A stretch of DNA of 14,101 nucleotides from Verrucomicrobiota bacterium (GTDB lineage Bacteria; Verrucomicrobiota; Verrucomicrobiia; Limisphaerales; AV2), in contig QHOP01000096.1 in NCBI GenBank assembly GCA_003219345.1, forward strand, positions 1-14,101, given 5' to 3'. Of the stretch, positions 1-9,349 are shown piece by piece. Within the stretch, counting starts at the first letter, position 1. Each line of letters begins with the position of its first letter. The translations under genes were made by a program, and so were the position numbers. Below the pieces are notes generated by a model. The model had not been told where the DNA came from. It saw nothing but the letters and a program-made list of their open reading frames with translations, and did no database searches.

Positions 1-1921
<1,921 letters not shown>

Positions 1922-1923
<2 letters not shown>

Positions 1924-3769
1924 GCCAGAGCGCTACCTCTGGACCAACGAACAGGGCGATTCGAAGAATTCCGCCATCAAGCAGGTCGCTTCCGGACGAT
2001 TCGGCGTCACCAGCCAATACCTCATCAAAGCGAAGGAACTCCAGATCAAGATGGCCCAGGGCGCGAAGCCGGGCGAAGGGGGCGAATTGCCGGGCCGCAA
2101 GGTCTATCCGTGGATCGCCAAGACGCGCCACACGACGCCTGGCGTCGGTCTTATCTCGCCGCCGCCGCACCACGATATTTATTCCATCGAAGACCTCGCG
2201 GAGTTGATTCACGACCTGAAAAACTCCAACCGCCACGCGCGGATCAGCGTGAAGCTCGTTTCGGAAGTGGGCGTGGGCACGATCGCCGCCGGCGTCTCGA
2301 AGGCGCACGCGGACGTGGTCCTCATCAGCGGCCACGATGGCGGCACTGGCGCGTCGCCGCTCTCGTCGATCAAGCACGCCGGCACGCCCTGGGAACTCGG
2401 ACTCGCCGAAACGCACCAGACCCTCGTGCTCAACAACCTTCGCAGCCGCATTTACGTCGAGACGGACGGCCAACTCAAGACGGGCCGCGATGTCGCCGTC
2501 GCCGCGTTGCTCGGCGCCGAGGAGTTCGGTTTCGCCACCGCGCCGCTGGTCACGCTGGGTTGCATCATGATGCGCGTGTGTCACCTGAACACGTGCCCCG
2601 TCGGAGTGGCCACGCAAGATCCGCAATTGCGCGAGCGGTTCACCGGCAACCCCGATCACGTCGTGAATTTCATGAAGTTCGTCGCGCAGGAGCTGCGCGA
2701 GACCATGGCCAAACTCGGCTTCCGCACGCTCAACGACATGATCGGCCGGACCGACCGTCTCGAGCCTTCAAAGGCCGTCGAACATTGGAAGGCCCGAGGG
2801 CTCGACTTTTCGAACATCCTGTATCAGCCGCCTGTGGGTCCGGAGGTCGGACGCTATCGCCAGATCGATCAGGACCACGGCCTCGAGAAATCACTCGACG
2901 TCACTACGCTCCTCGACCTCTGCAAGCCCGCCATCGAACGCGGCGAGAAGATTCGCGCCGAACTGCCCATCCGCAATGTGCACCGCGTCGTCGGCACCAT
3001 CACCGGCAGCGAACTCACCAGGAAGCGGGGGCCAAACGGTCTGGCCGACGACACAATCCACATCAAGTTCACCGGCAGCGCAGGGCAGAGCTTTGGAGCA
3101 TTCATGCCGCGCGGCATGACGCTGGAACTGGAAGGCGACGCCAATGATTACCTCGGCAAGGGCTTGAGCGGGGGCAAGATCATCCTTTACCCGCCCAAAG
3201 GCTCCACGTTCGTGCCGGAGGAGAACATCATCACTGGAAACGTGGCGTTCTATGGCGCAACGAGCGGTGAAGCTTACATCCGCGGCATGGCCGGCGAACG
3301 GTTCTGCGTTCGGAACAGCGGCGTCAACACGGTCATCGAAGCCGTGGGCGATCACGGTTGCGAATACATGACCGGCGGTCACGTGGTCGTGCTCGGCGCC
3401 ACCGGCCGCAATTTCGCCGCGGGCATGTCGGGCGGCATCGCCTACGTGCTCGACGTGACCGGCGATTTTCCCAGCCGTTGCAACATGGCGATGGTAGGGC
3501 TGGAGAAGCTGGAAGATCCACAGGAAACCGCCGAGGTGCGCGCGATGATCGAACGCCACGTGCGCTACACCGGCAGCGACCGCGGCCGCTTCATCCTTCA
3601 ACTCTGGGAGGACATGGTGCCGAAGTTCGTGAAGGTGATGCCGAAGGATTACAACCGCGTCCTCATGGCGTTGAAGAAGGCCAATGAATCGGGCCTCAGC
3701 GGCGACGAAGCAATCACCGCCGCCTTTGAAGAAAACGCGCGTGACGTGGCGCGCATTGGCGGCGGATGA
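1922..3769 (+). CDS. gltB: GltB C-terminal part: FMN synthase domain, 3Fe-4S site and beta-helix
   Basis: This is the frame-2 part of gltB, about 615 codons, starting with APERY. It carries most of the FMN-binding (beta/alpha)8 synthase domain: IKQVASGRFGV, KMAQGAKPGEGGELPG, SPPPHHDIYSIEDL and HDGGTGASPLSSIKHAG. The 3Fe-4S cysteines are codons 2561, 2579 and 2594 in a C-x5-C-x4-C arrangement (CIMMRVCHLNTCPVG). The C-terminal GXGXG beta-helix runs from about 2990 to 3600, with repeats such as GDANDYLGKGLSGG, GERFCVRNSG and GCEYMTGGHVVVLGATG. The first strand and helix of the barrel are missing because of the deletion at the junction. The first ATG in this frame is at 2051, inside the barrel, so a separately made protein would not fold as a working synthase. 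Confidence 0.85.
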
Positions 3770-3832
3770 GAACGTAAATGAACCGCAGAGACGCAAAGAA
3801 CTCGGCGCTTTTATTCAAGACCGACGACTGAA

Positions 3833-5317
3833 ATGGGCAATCCTAGAGGCTTCATCGAATACCTCCGCGAGCTCCCGGCCGACCGCGCGCCGGCCGAGCG
3901 CATCCGCGATTGGGAAGAGTTTCATCACCACTTGGAGACGGCCAAACTGCGGCAGCAGGGGGCGCGTTGCATGGATTGCGGCATTCCTTTCTGTCACACC
4001 GGCACGTTGCTCAGCGGCATGGCTTCGGGCTGCCCGATCAACAACCTGATCCCGGAGTGGAACGATCTGGTGTATCGCGGACTTTGGCGCGAGGCGCTCG
4101 ACCGGCTGCACAAGACCAACAATTTTCCCGAATTCACCGGCCGCGTCTGCCCTGCCCCGTGCGAAGGCTCGTGTGTCCTCGGCATCAATGCCCCGCCCGT
4201 CACGATCAAGAACATCGAGTGCTCCATCATCGACAAAGGTTGGGAAGAAGGCTGGGTCACTCCCGAACCGCCGAAGGTCCGCACCGGCAAGAAGGTCGCC
4301 GTCGTCGGCTCCGGACCCGCTGGCCTTTGCGCGGCAGCTCAACTCAACCGCGCCGGGCATTGGGTGACCGTCTTTGAGCGCGAGGATCGTCCGGGCGGAC
4401 TGCTCATGTACGGCATCCCGAACATGAAGCTCGACAAGGAAGAGGTCGTGATGCGCCGCATCAAGCTGCTGGAACAGGAAGGCATCAAATTTGTCTGTAA
4501 TTGTGACGTGGGCAGATTCCTTTCCGCACAGCAACTCCTCGAGGAATTCGACGCCATCGTCCTTTGCATGGGCGCGACCAGACCGCGCGACTTGCCCATC
4601 GAAGGCCGCCAACTCAAAGGCGTCCACTTCGCCATGGATTTTCTCACGGCGAACACGCGGAGCCTGCTCGATGGCCATCGCAACGGCAACTACATCTCCG
4701 CGGCGGGCAAGGACGTGGTGGTCATCGGCGGCGGCGACACCGGCACGGACTGCGTCGGCACGGCCATGCGACACGGCTGCAAGACGCTGCTTCAAGTGGA
4801 AATTCTTCCACAACCGCCGATGGATCGCGCGAAAGATAATCCCTGGCCGGAATGGCCCAAGGTTTATCGTCTCGACTACGGACAGGAGGAGGCCGCCGCG
4901 AAGTTCGGGGCTGACCCGCGGGTGTACCTCACCACGGCCAAGCGCTTCGTCAGCGACGACCATGGCCAGGTGAAAGCAGTCCACACCGTGCAGGTCCAAT
5001 GGGAAAGAAATGAAAACGGACAATGGGTGCCGAAGGAGGTGCCAGGCACTGAGCAGGTCCTGCCCACCCAACTGGTGCTGCTGGCGATGGGTTTCCTCGG
5101 TCCGGAACAGCCGTTGCTCGACGCTCTCGGTGTCGAACGGGACCTGCGCACCAACATCAAAGCCGACTACGGCAAATACCAGACGAGCATCCCGAAGGTG
5201 TTCGCCGCGGGCGATTGTCGCCGCGGCCAAAGCCTGGTCGTGTGGGCGTTCAACGAAGGTCGCGGTGCGGCGCGCGAGTGTGACCGTTACCTGATGGGCT
5301 GCACCAGCCTGCCTTGA
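3833..5317 (+). CDS. gltD: Glutamate synthase small subunit, NADPH/FAD iron-sulfur protein
   Basis: This 494-residue protein is the usual length for the beta subunit of NADPH-glutamate synthase, which takes electrons from NADPH by FAD and hands them through 4Fe-4S clusters to the FMN of GltB. The N-terminal cluster domain has two cysteine groups: C46, C49, C54, C67 and C106, C110, C114, C130. The FAD dinucleotide fold starts at VAVVGSGPAGL (residues 155-165). The NADPH fold is at VVVIGGGDTGTDC, and the closing FAD motif is KVFAAGDCRRGQSLVVWA. The start MGNPRGFIEY matches the family. No good ribosome-binding site is visible; the 63-base gap after gltB contains the string CGCAGAGACGCAAAG. It is probably cotranscribed with gltB. 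Unlike gltB it is intact, which slightly favours an artefact in the gltB sequence. Confidence 0.96.
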   Translation: MGNPRGFIEYLRELPADRAPAERIRDWEEFHHHLETAKLRQQGARCMDCGIPFCHTGTLLSGMASGCPINNLIPEWNDLVYRGLWREALDRLHKTNNFPEFTGRVCPAPCEGSCVLGINAPPVTIKNIECSIIDKGWEEGWVTPEPPKVRTGKKVAVVGSGPAGLCAAAQLNRAGHWVTVFEREDRPGGLLMYGIPNMKLDKEEVVMRRIKLLEQEGIKFVCNCDVGRFLSAQQLLEEFDAIVLCMGATRPRDLPIEGRQLKGVHFAMDFLTANTRSLLDGHRNGNYISAAGKDVVVIGGGDTGTDCVGTAMRHGCKTLLQVEILPQPPMDRAKDNPWPEWPKVYRLDYGQEEAAAKFGADPRVYLTTAKRFVSDDHGQVKAVHTVQVQWERNENGQWVPKEVPGTEQVLPTQLVLLAMGFLGPEQPLLDALGVERDLRTNIKADYGKYQTSIPKVFAAGDCRRGQSLVVWAFNEGRGAARECDRYLMGCTSLP

Positions 5318-5399
5318 GCAACCCAGGCGAGCAATTCCTCCCGTTCAGCCAGATAGGGTTGAGCCGGCAATCCAACGGTTCCGCCGTCAGCTCGCTTGG

Positions 5400-5840
5400 C
5401 TACAATCCTGTGATGTAACTTTTCAACTGCTCAATCGCGGCGTCCTGGGCGGAAATGGTCCAGTTCACCAGGTCGCCGATTGACACGATGCCCACGAGCT
5501 TTTCTCCTTCCAGAATCGGGAGATGGCGGACGCGGTTGTTGGTCATCAGCCGCATGCACTCCTCAACGCTGTGGCCCGGCGTCGCGGACACAATCGGGCT
5601 TGAAATGATTTCCAGGACTTTTGTCTCGCGGGATGACTTTCCCTTGAGAGCAACCTTGCGGGTGTAATCACGCTCGGAGATCACACCCAGCAGCCTATGT
5701 TCCGACACGACCAGCAATGCGCCGACGTTCTTCTCCGCCATGAGCTGGATCGCCTCGAACACCGTCGCGTCCGGCAAGATGGAATACACCTGGCGCCCTT
5801 TCTGATTCAGAATTGTGCTGACGGTGCCGGAGATGTTCAT
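5400..5840 (-). CDS. Two-CBS-domain protein
   Basis: This 146-residue protein consists almost entirely of a CBS (Bateman) pair. CBS1 covers about residues 15-65 (TVFEAIQLMAEKNVGALLVV, then GVISERDYTRK). CBS2 covers about 80-130 (SVEECMRLMTNNRVRHLPIL, then KLVGIVSIGDLV). Such modules bind adenine nucleotides (AMP, ATP, SAM or NAD) and act as energy or ligand sensors; nothing here shows the ligand or the partner protein. The ATG at 5840 was chosen because a good Shine-Dalgarno sequence (GGGAGG, 5855-5850) sits 9 bases before it. An in-frame TTG at 5861 would put that site inside the gene. The gene converges with gltD, with an 82-base gap holding no obvious terminator. It is free-standing rather than fused to a channel or enzyme. 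Confidence 0.9.
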   Translation of the reverse strand: MNISGTVSTILNQKGRQVYSILPDATVFEAIQLMAEKNVGALLVVSEHRLLGVISERDYTRKVALKGKSSRETKVLEIISSPIVSATPGHSVEECMRLMTNNRVRHLPILEGEKLVGIVSIGDLVNWTISAQDAAIEQLKSYITGL

Positions 5841-5849
5841 CCTGAAACG

Positions 5850-5855
5850 CCTCCC
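5850..5855 (-). promoter_or_regulatory. Shine-Dalgarno site of the CBS gene
   Basis: GGGAGG on the minus strand, 9 bases before the ATG at 5840. It decides that start over the upstream TTG at 5861 and is the clearest ribosome-binding site in the window. Confidence 0.6.
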
Positions 5856-5861
5856 TTCCAA

Positions 5862-6098
5862 TCAGACCGACCGGCGCCAGCCGCCAAGGCCTCGCCGATC
5901 CGCATTGTTCCGCGGTCTTCCGAGGACACGCCACATTGAAGCAGGCTGTCTGGTCTGTTCATAAAGCTTGGTTCCGGGTTTGGTAAGACTGCCCATTTAT
6001 ATCCATTGAACCCACATTTTGGAACCACAAAATTTCAAGCCATACCCGGACAGGCGCAACTCGACTCCACCACCAGGCTGATGTGAATCACCTATACT
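5862..6098. other. Non-coding stretch upstream of the CBS gene
   Basis: No protein or RNA gene is recognised here. The part around 5980-6040 is A+T-rich compared with its surroundings and, on the minus strand, contains TATAAATG at about 6004-5997. That could be part of a promoter for the CBS gene, but no convincing -35 box pairs with it. A 63-codon minus-strand reading (5837-6028) overlaps the CBS start and shows no family features. Confidence 0.4.
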
Positions 6099-6374
6099 CC
6101 CCTCACTCGGCCTGAAGGCCACCATCGGATGGGGAGAGGGACAGGGTGAGGGGTCTTCGGAAATCTTGCAGACCGGACTCGATAGGGTGGTAGTGCCAAG
6201 CTGCGCCCTGCGCGGACGGACTTCCGAGCCGGCATCCGTAAGCGCTCCAGGTTGTGAACAGTTGAGCCTGCCAGCGCTTCTTGAACGGCGCGGAGCCGCT
6301 TCCTGTCAGAATGGTTTGAGACCCCGGCGCCTTGACCGAGCCGCTCTGACGCAGAACACTGGCGAAACTGGATC
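6099..6374. repeat. Repeat-like intergenic stretch with inverted repeats
   Basis: An inverted repeat CCCCTCAC (6099-6106) / GTGAGGGG (6146-6153) encloses a small hairpin GGCC-TGAA-GGCC (6109-6120) and the string ATGGGGAGAGGGACAGGGTG. Strings like 'ccctcac ... ggagaggg.cagggtgagggg' are familiar intergenic repeats in several bacterial groups. The rest (6160-6374) has no gene, and its composition resembles dispersed non-coding repeats. A 92-codon minus-strand reading here (LTLSLSPSDGG near its end) is the typical translation of such a repeat, not a gene. The stretch runs up to the start of the amylase-family gene. Confidence 0.5.
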
Positions 6375-6380
6375 GTGCCA

Positions 6381-7859
6381 ATGAATCATCCTCTCATTTA
6401 CGAGATCGACGCGCGCTGCTGGCTGCGCGAACTCTCCACGCGCCACGGACCAAACATCACACTCGGCTCAGCGCCGGACGACGAAATCAAAGCCTGGGCG
6501 CAACTCGGTTTCACACACATCTGGCTCATGGGCGTGTGGCCGACCGGCCCGCGCAGTCGCGCGGCGGCATTGTCGAGCCAGGGAATGCGCCGCGCGTTCA
6601 GCGAGGCGCTGCCGGACTGGCAGGATGACGACGTGGGCGGCTCGCCATTCGCCCTTGGCGACTATACCATCGCGCGTGAACTCGGCGGCGAGTCCGCCCT
6701 CAAGCAATTCCGCAAAAAACTGCGCGCCCACGGATTGAAATTGCTGCTCGACTTTGTGCCGAACCATCTCGGTCTCGATCATGCGTGGGTCAGCGATAAG
6801 CCGGACCTCTTCGTGGAAGCGCCCCTGCAAAGGCCGGAAACTTTTCCTGTCGAAACCGCGACCGGGCCACGCTGGGTGGCGCACGGCAAGGACCCGAATT
6901 TCCCCGCCTGGATTGACACGGTTCAGCTCGACTACCGCCGCGCCGACACCCGCGCCGCGATGATTGAGCAGTTGCAATCCGTTGCCCAGCGCTGCGACGG
7001 CGTGCGCTGCGACATGGCGATGCTGCTGTTGAACGACGTGTTCGCCAAAACCTGGGAGGGTTTCCCCTGCCCCGTCGCCACAACTGAACGCGAATTTTGG
7101 GCTGACGCGATTCAAGTCGTCAAACAAGCGCATCCAAATTTCCTTTTCGTCGGCGAGGTCTATTGGGATCTCGAAGCGCGGCTGCAATCGCTCGGCTTTG
7201 ATTACACGTACGACAAACGACTCTACGATTACTTCGTCTATCGCAACCACGCCGGAGTCCAACGACACCTGTTGGGAGTGACGCTTGAGTTCATCGGACG
7301 CAGCGCACACTTTCTGGAAAACCATGACGAGCCGCGCATCGCTTCGATTTTATCGCTCCCGGAACATCGCGCGGCTGCGTTGCTGACGCTGGGCCTGCCG
7401 GGAATGCGATTGGTGCATCACGGCCAAATGACCGGCGCGCGCATCAAATTGCCGGTCCAACTCCGCCGCCGGCCGTCAGAGCCGCCCCGATTGGAAATCG
7501 AAACCTTTTATCAACGGCTGCTGGCCTTGCTCAAGACCAGCGCGGTCGGTCGCGGCAAAAGCGAATTGCTGCGACCGCGTCCCGCCTGGCCCGACAACCC
7601 CACCGAACAAAATTTTGTCGTCGTCCAGTGGCAGTCACAACCGGATTGCTTTAATCTCCTGGTCGTGAACCTGGCTCCACATCGCAGCCAATGTTTTGTG
7701 CCGCTGACCGTCGATGGGTTGACCCGGCGCAACTGGCTGGTGAAGGACTTGCTCGGCCATGAGGAGCACCAACGTTTTGGCGACGATCTGCAAAACCAGG
7801 GGCTGTATCTGGACGTGGATGGACATGGCGCCCAATTGTTTCACTTCGCCCCCGTCTGA
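6381..7859 (+). CDS. GH13 alpha-amylase-family enzyme
   Basis: This 492-residue protein belongs to glycoside hydrolase family 13, which hydrolyses or transfers alpha-glucosidic bonds in starch, glycogen or maltose-like sugars. The four family motifs are present in order: region I DFVPNH (124-129), region II GVRCDMAM with R209 and nucleophile D211, region III VGEVYWD with acid/base E259, and region IV ENHDEPRI with H315-D316. The catalytic triad is therefore complete. A short beta-rich C-terminal domain (about 400-492) ends the protein. There is no signal peptide, so it is probably cytoplasmic. ATG 6381 is preferred over an in-frame GTG at 6375; neither has a strong ribosome-binding site, and the upstream DNA is repeat-like. 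The family is secure. Substrate and subfamily cannot be told from the sequence; amylase, trehalose-forming or sucrose-active members all share these motifs. Confidence 0.9.
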   Translation: MNHPLIYEIDARCWLRELSTRHGPNITLGSAPDDEIKAWAQLGFTHIWLMGVWPTGPRSRAAALSSQGMRRAFSEALPDWQDDDVGGSPFALGDYTIARELGGESALKQFRKKLRAHGLKLLLDFVPNHLGLDHAWVSDKPDLFVEAPLQRPETFPVETATGPRWVAHGKDPNFPAWIDTVQLDYRRADTRAAMIEQLQSVAQRCDGVRCDMAMLLLNDVFAKTWEGFPCPVATTEREFWADAIQVVKQAHPNFLFVGEVYWDLEARLQSLGFDYTYDKRLYDYFVYRNHAGVQRHLLGVTLEFIGRSAHFLENHDEPRIASILSLPEHRAAALLTLGLPGMRLVHHGQMTGARIKLPVQLRRRPSEPPRLEIETFYQRLLALLKTSAVGRGKSELLRPRPAWPDNPTEQNFVVVQWQSQPDCFNLLVVNLAPHRSQCFVPLTVDGLTRRNWLVKDLLGHEEHQRFGDDLQNQGLYLDVDGHGAQLFHFAPV

Positions 7860-7873
7860 CCGGACTTCCTGGC

Positions 7874-7944
7874 TGTAGCCGCCGACGTGATGAGGCGGAC
7901 CCGCGTTTGGCTTGCAAATCCGCTTCCTCACTTTGGGGGCTACA
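7874..7944. terminator. Nested inverted repeat between convergent genes
   Basis: The outer arms are TGTAGCC (7874-7880) and GGCTACA (7938-7944). The inner arms are TGAGGCGGA (7891-7899) and TCCGCTTCCTCA (7919-7930), complementary except for a three-base bulge. The element lies between the stop codons of two converging genes (7859 and 7957), where a two-way terminator would sit. It has no U-run, so it may equally be a dispersed hairpin repeat that happens to end transcripts. Confidence 0.5.
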
Positions 7945-7956
7945 ACTCCGCTCTGA

Positions 7957-9099
7957 TCACAGCACGCGAACGCGCCAGAAGCTGGTCGCATCTAGGGGCA
8001 ATGGCAGGGAAACGGATTGGGGATCGTTGGTCAGCGTTACGGAGGAAACAGTGGACCAATTGGTCTGGCTTATGGACGTGATCTCCTGAACCTCGTGCGT
8101 GCGACCCACGGTGCCGCTGATGCTCAACGACAAAGCCGTGCTTCCCCGCGTTAAAGTCAGCAATGGAGGGCGCGCGTTGGCCGAGCCAATATCATCGCTG
8201 AAATCAGGAATGCCGTTGCCGTTGGAATCGTTCGAATCGTCAATGGAAAGAACCCAGGTCAGATAATCAGCGTTCGGCGTGCTTAGGTCGCCGTCGTCAA
8301 AGTCAACGTAGCCGAAATAGTTTGTCAGGACGGTCTCATCGCGCCAGAAAGTGTCGTTCGTGTAGGTCAACGCTCCCGCCGCATTGCTCCAGACACCTGG
8401 TTGGAGTTCGAGTTGATTAAACCGGTTGGTGCCGGATTTGACGAACAGGAACGCGCCCGACAACTGGCTCGGTCCATCGCCGGTTTGCGTCAGGCTGAGC
8501 GTGCCAGAGACATTCGTTGCAGCAGGAGTGTAGTTCATCGTTCCGGTGTATTCGATCAGTTCAAACGGGTGCGTAAAATCCCCGAGCGGACCAAGCGTCC
8601 TGCTGGTGAAACGCAGAACGCACGTGCCGTCCTTCGATCCCGCAGGACGTCTCCACGTCGCCCCGATCAGGCCGTTGTCACCCGCTGGCGAATCGTAGGT
8701 ACCCGTTGACGTCGCGCCGGACACGGCTTGACTGACTTCAAAGAAGTCGGCGAACCCGTTGCTGTTGGCATCCGCAAACGCCGGCACGTTCAAATTCATG
8801 ATGCCGTCTTCGATGGTCTCTCCAGAAACGGTGTCCACCATGTGGAACTGGCTGACATGGTCGGGACTGGGGTAGGTCGGCTCCAGTTCTCCATTCGGAG
8901 TGTTCACGCCGATCGTGCTCAGTTCCAAGGTGACGTCTCCCAGCAAGCCGCGATAGATTCCCGGCTGAAAGCGGAGCGACAGGCAGAATAACCGCGCCTG
9001 CGCCGTCTGCGCCGCCTGAGCATGGAAGGAAACACACGTCAACACACCAATGCCAAAACTCAGAAACCTCTTCACGCAACCATTGAGTTGAACCGCCAA
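7957..9099 (-). CDS. Secreted protein with Ca-type motifs and verrucomicrobial C-terminal module
   Basis: This 380-residue protein has no recognised catalytic domain. The N-terminus is a Sec signal peptide: VKRFLSFGIGVLTCVSFHAQA, probably cut after AQA near residue 29. Two Asp/Asn loops resemble EF-hand or thrombospondin-type-3 calcium sites: DANSNGFAD (110-118) and DSNGNGIPD (291-299). The last 70 residues (LSISGTVGRTHEVQEITSIS, then TNWSTV and SFWRVRVL) fit a beta-sandwich module often found at the end of exported proteins in Verrucomicrobiota, perhaps a surface or sorting domain. The start is uncertain: TTG at 9099 gives the full reading, while GTG at 9075 would place KRFLSFG directly at the N-terminus, as expected for a signal peptide. 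Neither has a clear ribosome-binding site. The gene is expected to act outside the cytoplasm; its function is unknown. Confidence 0.75.
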   Translation of the reverse strand: MAVQLNGCVKRFLSFGIGVLTCVSFHAQAAQTAQARLFCLSLRFQPGIYRGLLGDVTLELSTIGVNTPNGELEPTYPSPDHVSQFHMVDTVSGETIEDGIMNLNVPAFADANSNGFADFFEVSQAVSGATSTGTYDSPAGDNGLIGATWRRPAGSKDGTCVLRFTSRTLGPLGDFTHPFELIEYTGTMNYTPAATNVSGTLSLTQTGDGPSQLSGAFLFVKSGTNRFNQLELQPGVWSNAAGALTYTNDTFWRDETVLTNYFGYVDFDDGDLSTPNADYLTWVLSIDDSNDSNGNGIPDFSDDIGSANARPPLLTLTRGSTALSLSISGTVGRTHEVQEITSISQTNWSTVSSVTLTNDPQSVSLPLPLDATSFWRVRVL

Positions 9100-9124
9100 T
9101 CACCTATGGACTTCAGTCAAATCC

Positions 9125-9153
9125 TTCATAGATTTCTTTGACGAAATAATCAA
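9125..9153 (-). promoter_or_regulatory. Possible sigma70-type promoter for the secreted protein
   Basis: On the minus strand, TTGATT (9153-9148) and TATGAA (9130-9125) are separated by 17 bases. Each matches the housekeeping consensus at four of six positions. It lies 25 bases before the TTG start and 49 before the GTG start. Boxes this weak occur often by chance. Confidence 0.25.
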
Positions 9154-9235
9154 TGCCAAAAACCTCCCGCCGAGGCTGCTCTAAAGTTCGACATAAAGTG
9201 CTTGAAAAATTCAACGTTGATCGCAGGAAGTTCGC

Positions 9236-9292
9236 TCGTCCTCGTCACTTTCAAGGCTTTTCGAGGAGGAGGAGGAGGAGAACGAGGACGAA
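9236..9292. repeat. GAG trinucleotide tract inside an inverted repeat
   Basis: Six GAG units stand in a row at 9263-9280. They are flanked by a perfect 10-base inverted repeat, TCGTCCTCGT (9236-9245) and ACGAGGACGA (9282-9291), which would form a hairpin with the purine tract in its loop. It sits in the 250-base region between the divergent starts of the secreted protein and the serine hydrolase fusion. Its strongly one-sided purine content differs from the flanks. Confidence 0.6.
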
Positions 9293-9349
9293 CCGGGCGC
9301 TTCCACAAGGTTGTTGTCCGACCCGCACCTTGCCTTTAGCCTGACCGTC

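Noticed and set aside
1924..3147. Frame-1 continuation of gltB, giving an uninterrupted 1024-codon reading
   Set aside because: Beyond 1923 the translation is arginine-rich and matches nothing, while frame 2 over the same bases encodes the conserved FMN, Fe-S and beta-helix regions of GltB.
2891..3796. 301-codon minus-strand reading opposite the gltB 3' end
   Set aside because: It is a shadow of the conserved plus-strand beta-helix domain and is rich in His and Ala without motifs.
3784..3798. CGCAGAGACGCAAAG string between gltB and gltD as a repeat element
   Set aside because: It resembles a common intergenic repeat string, but there is only one short copy here, too little to call.
3815..5230. 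471-codon minus-strand reading opposite gltD
   Set aside because: It is the antisense shadow of a secure gene; its His/Arg/Asp-rich translation has no family features.
6103..6381. 92-codon minus-strand reading upstream of the amylase-family gene
   Set aside because: It lies wholly inside repeat-like DNA; LTLSLSP-type peptides are typical translations of intergenic repeats.
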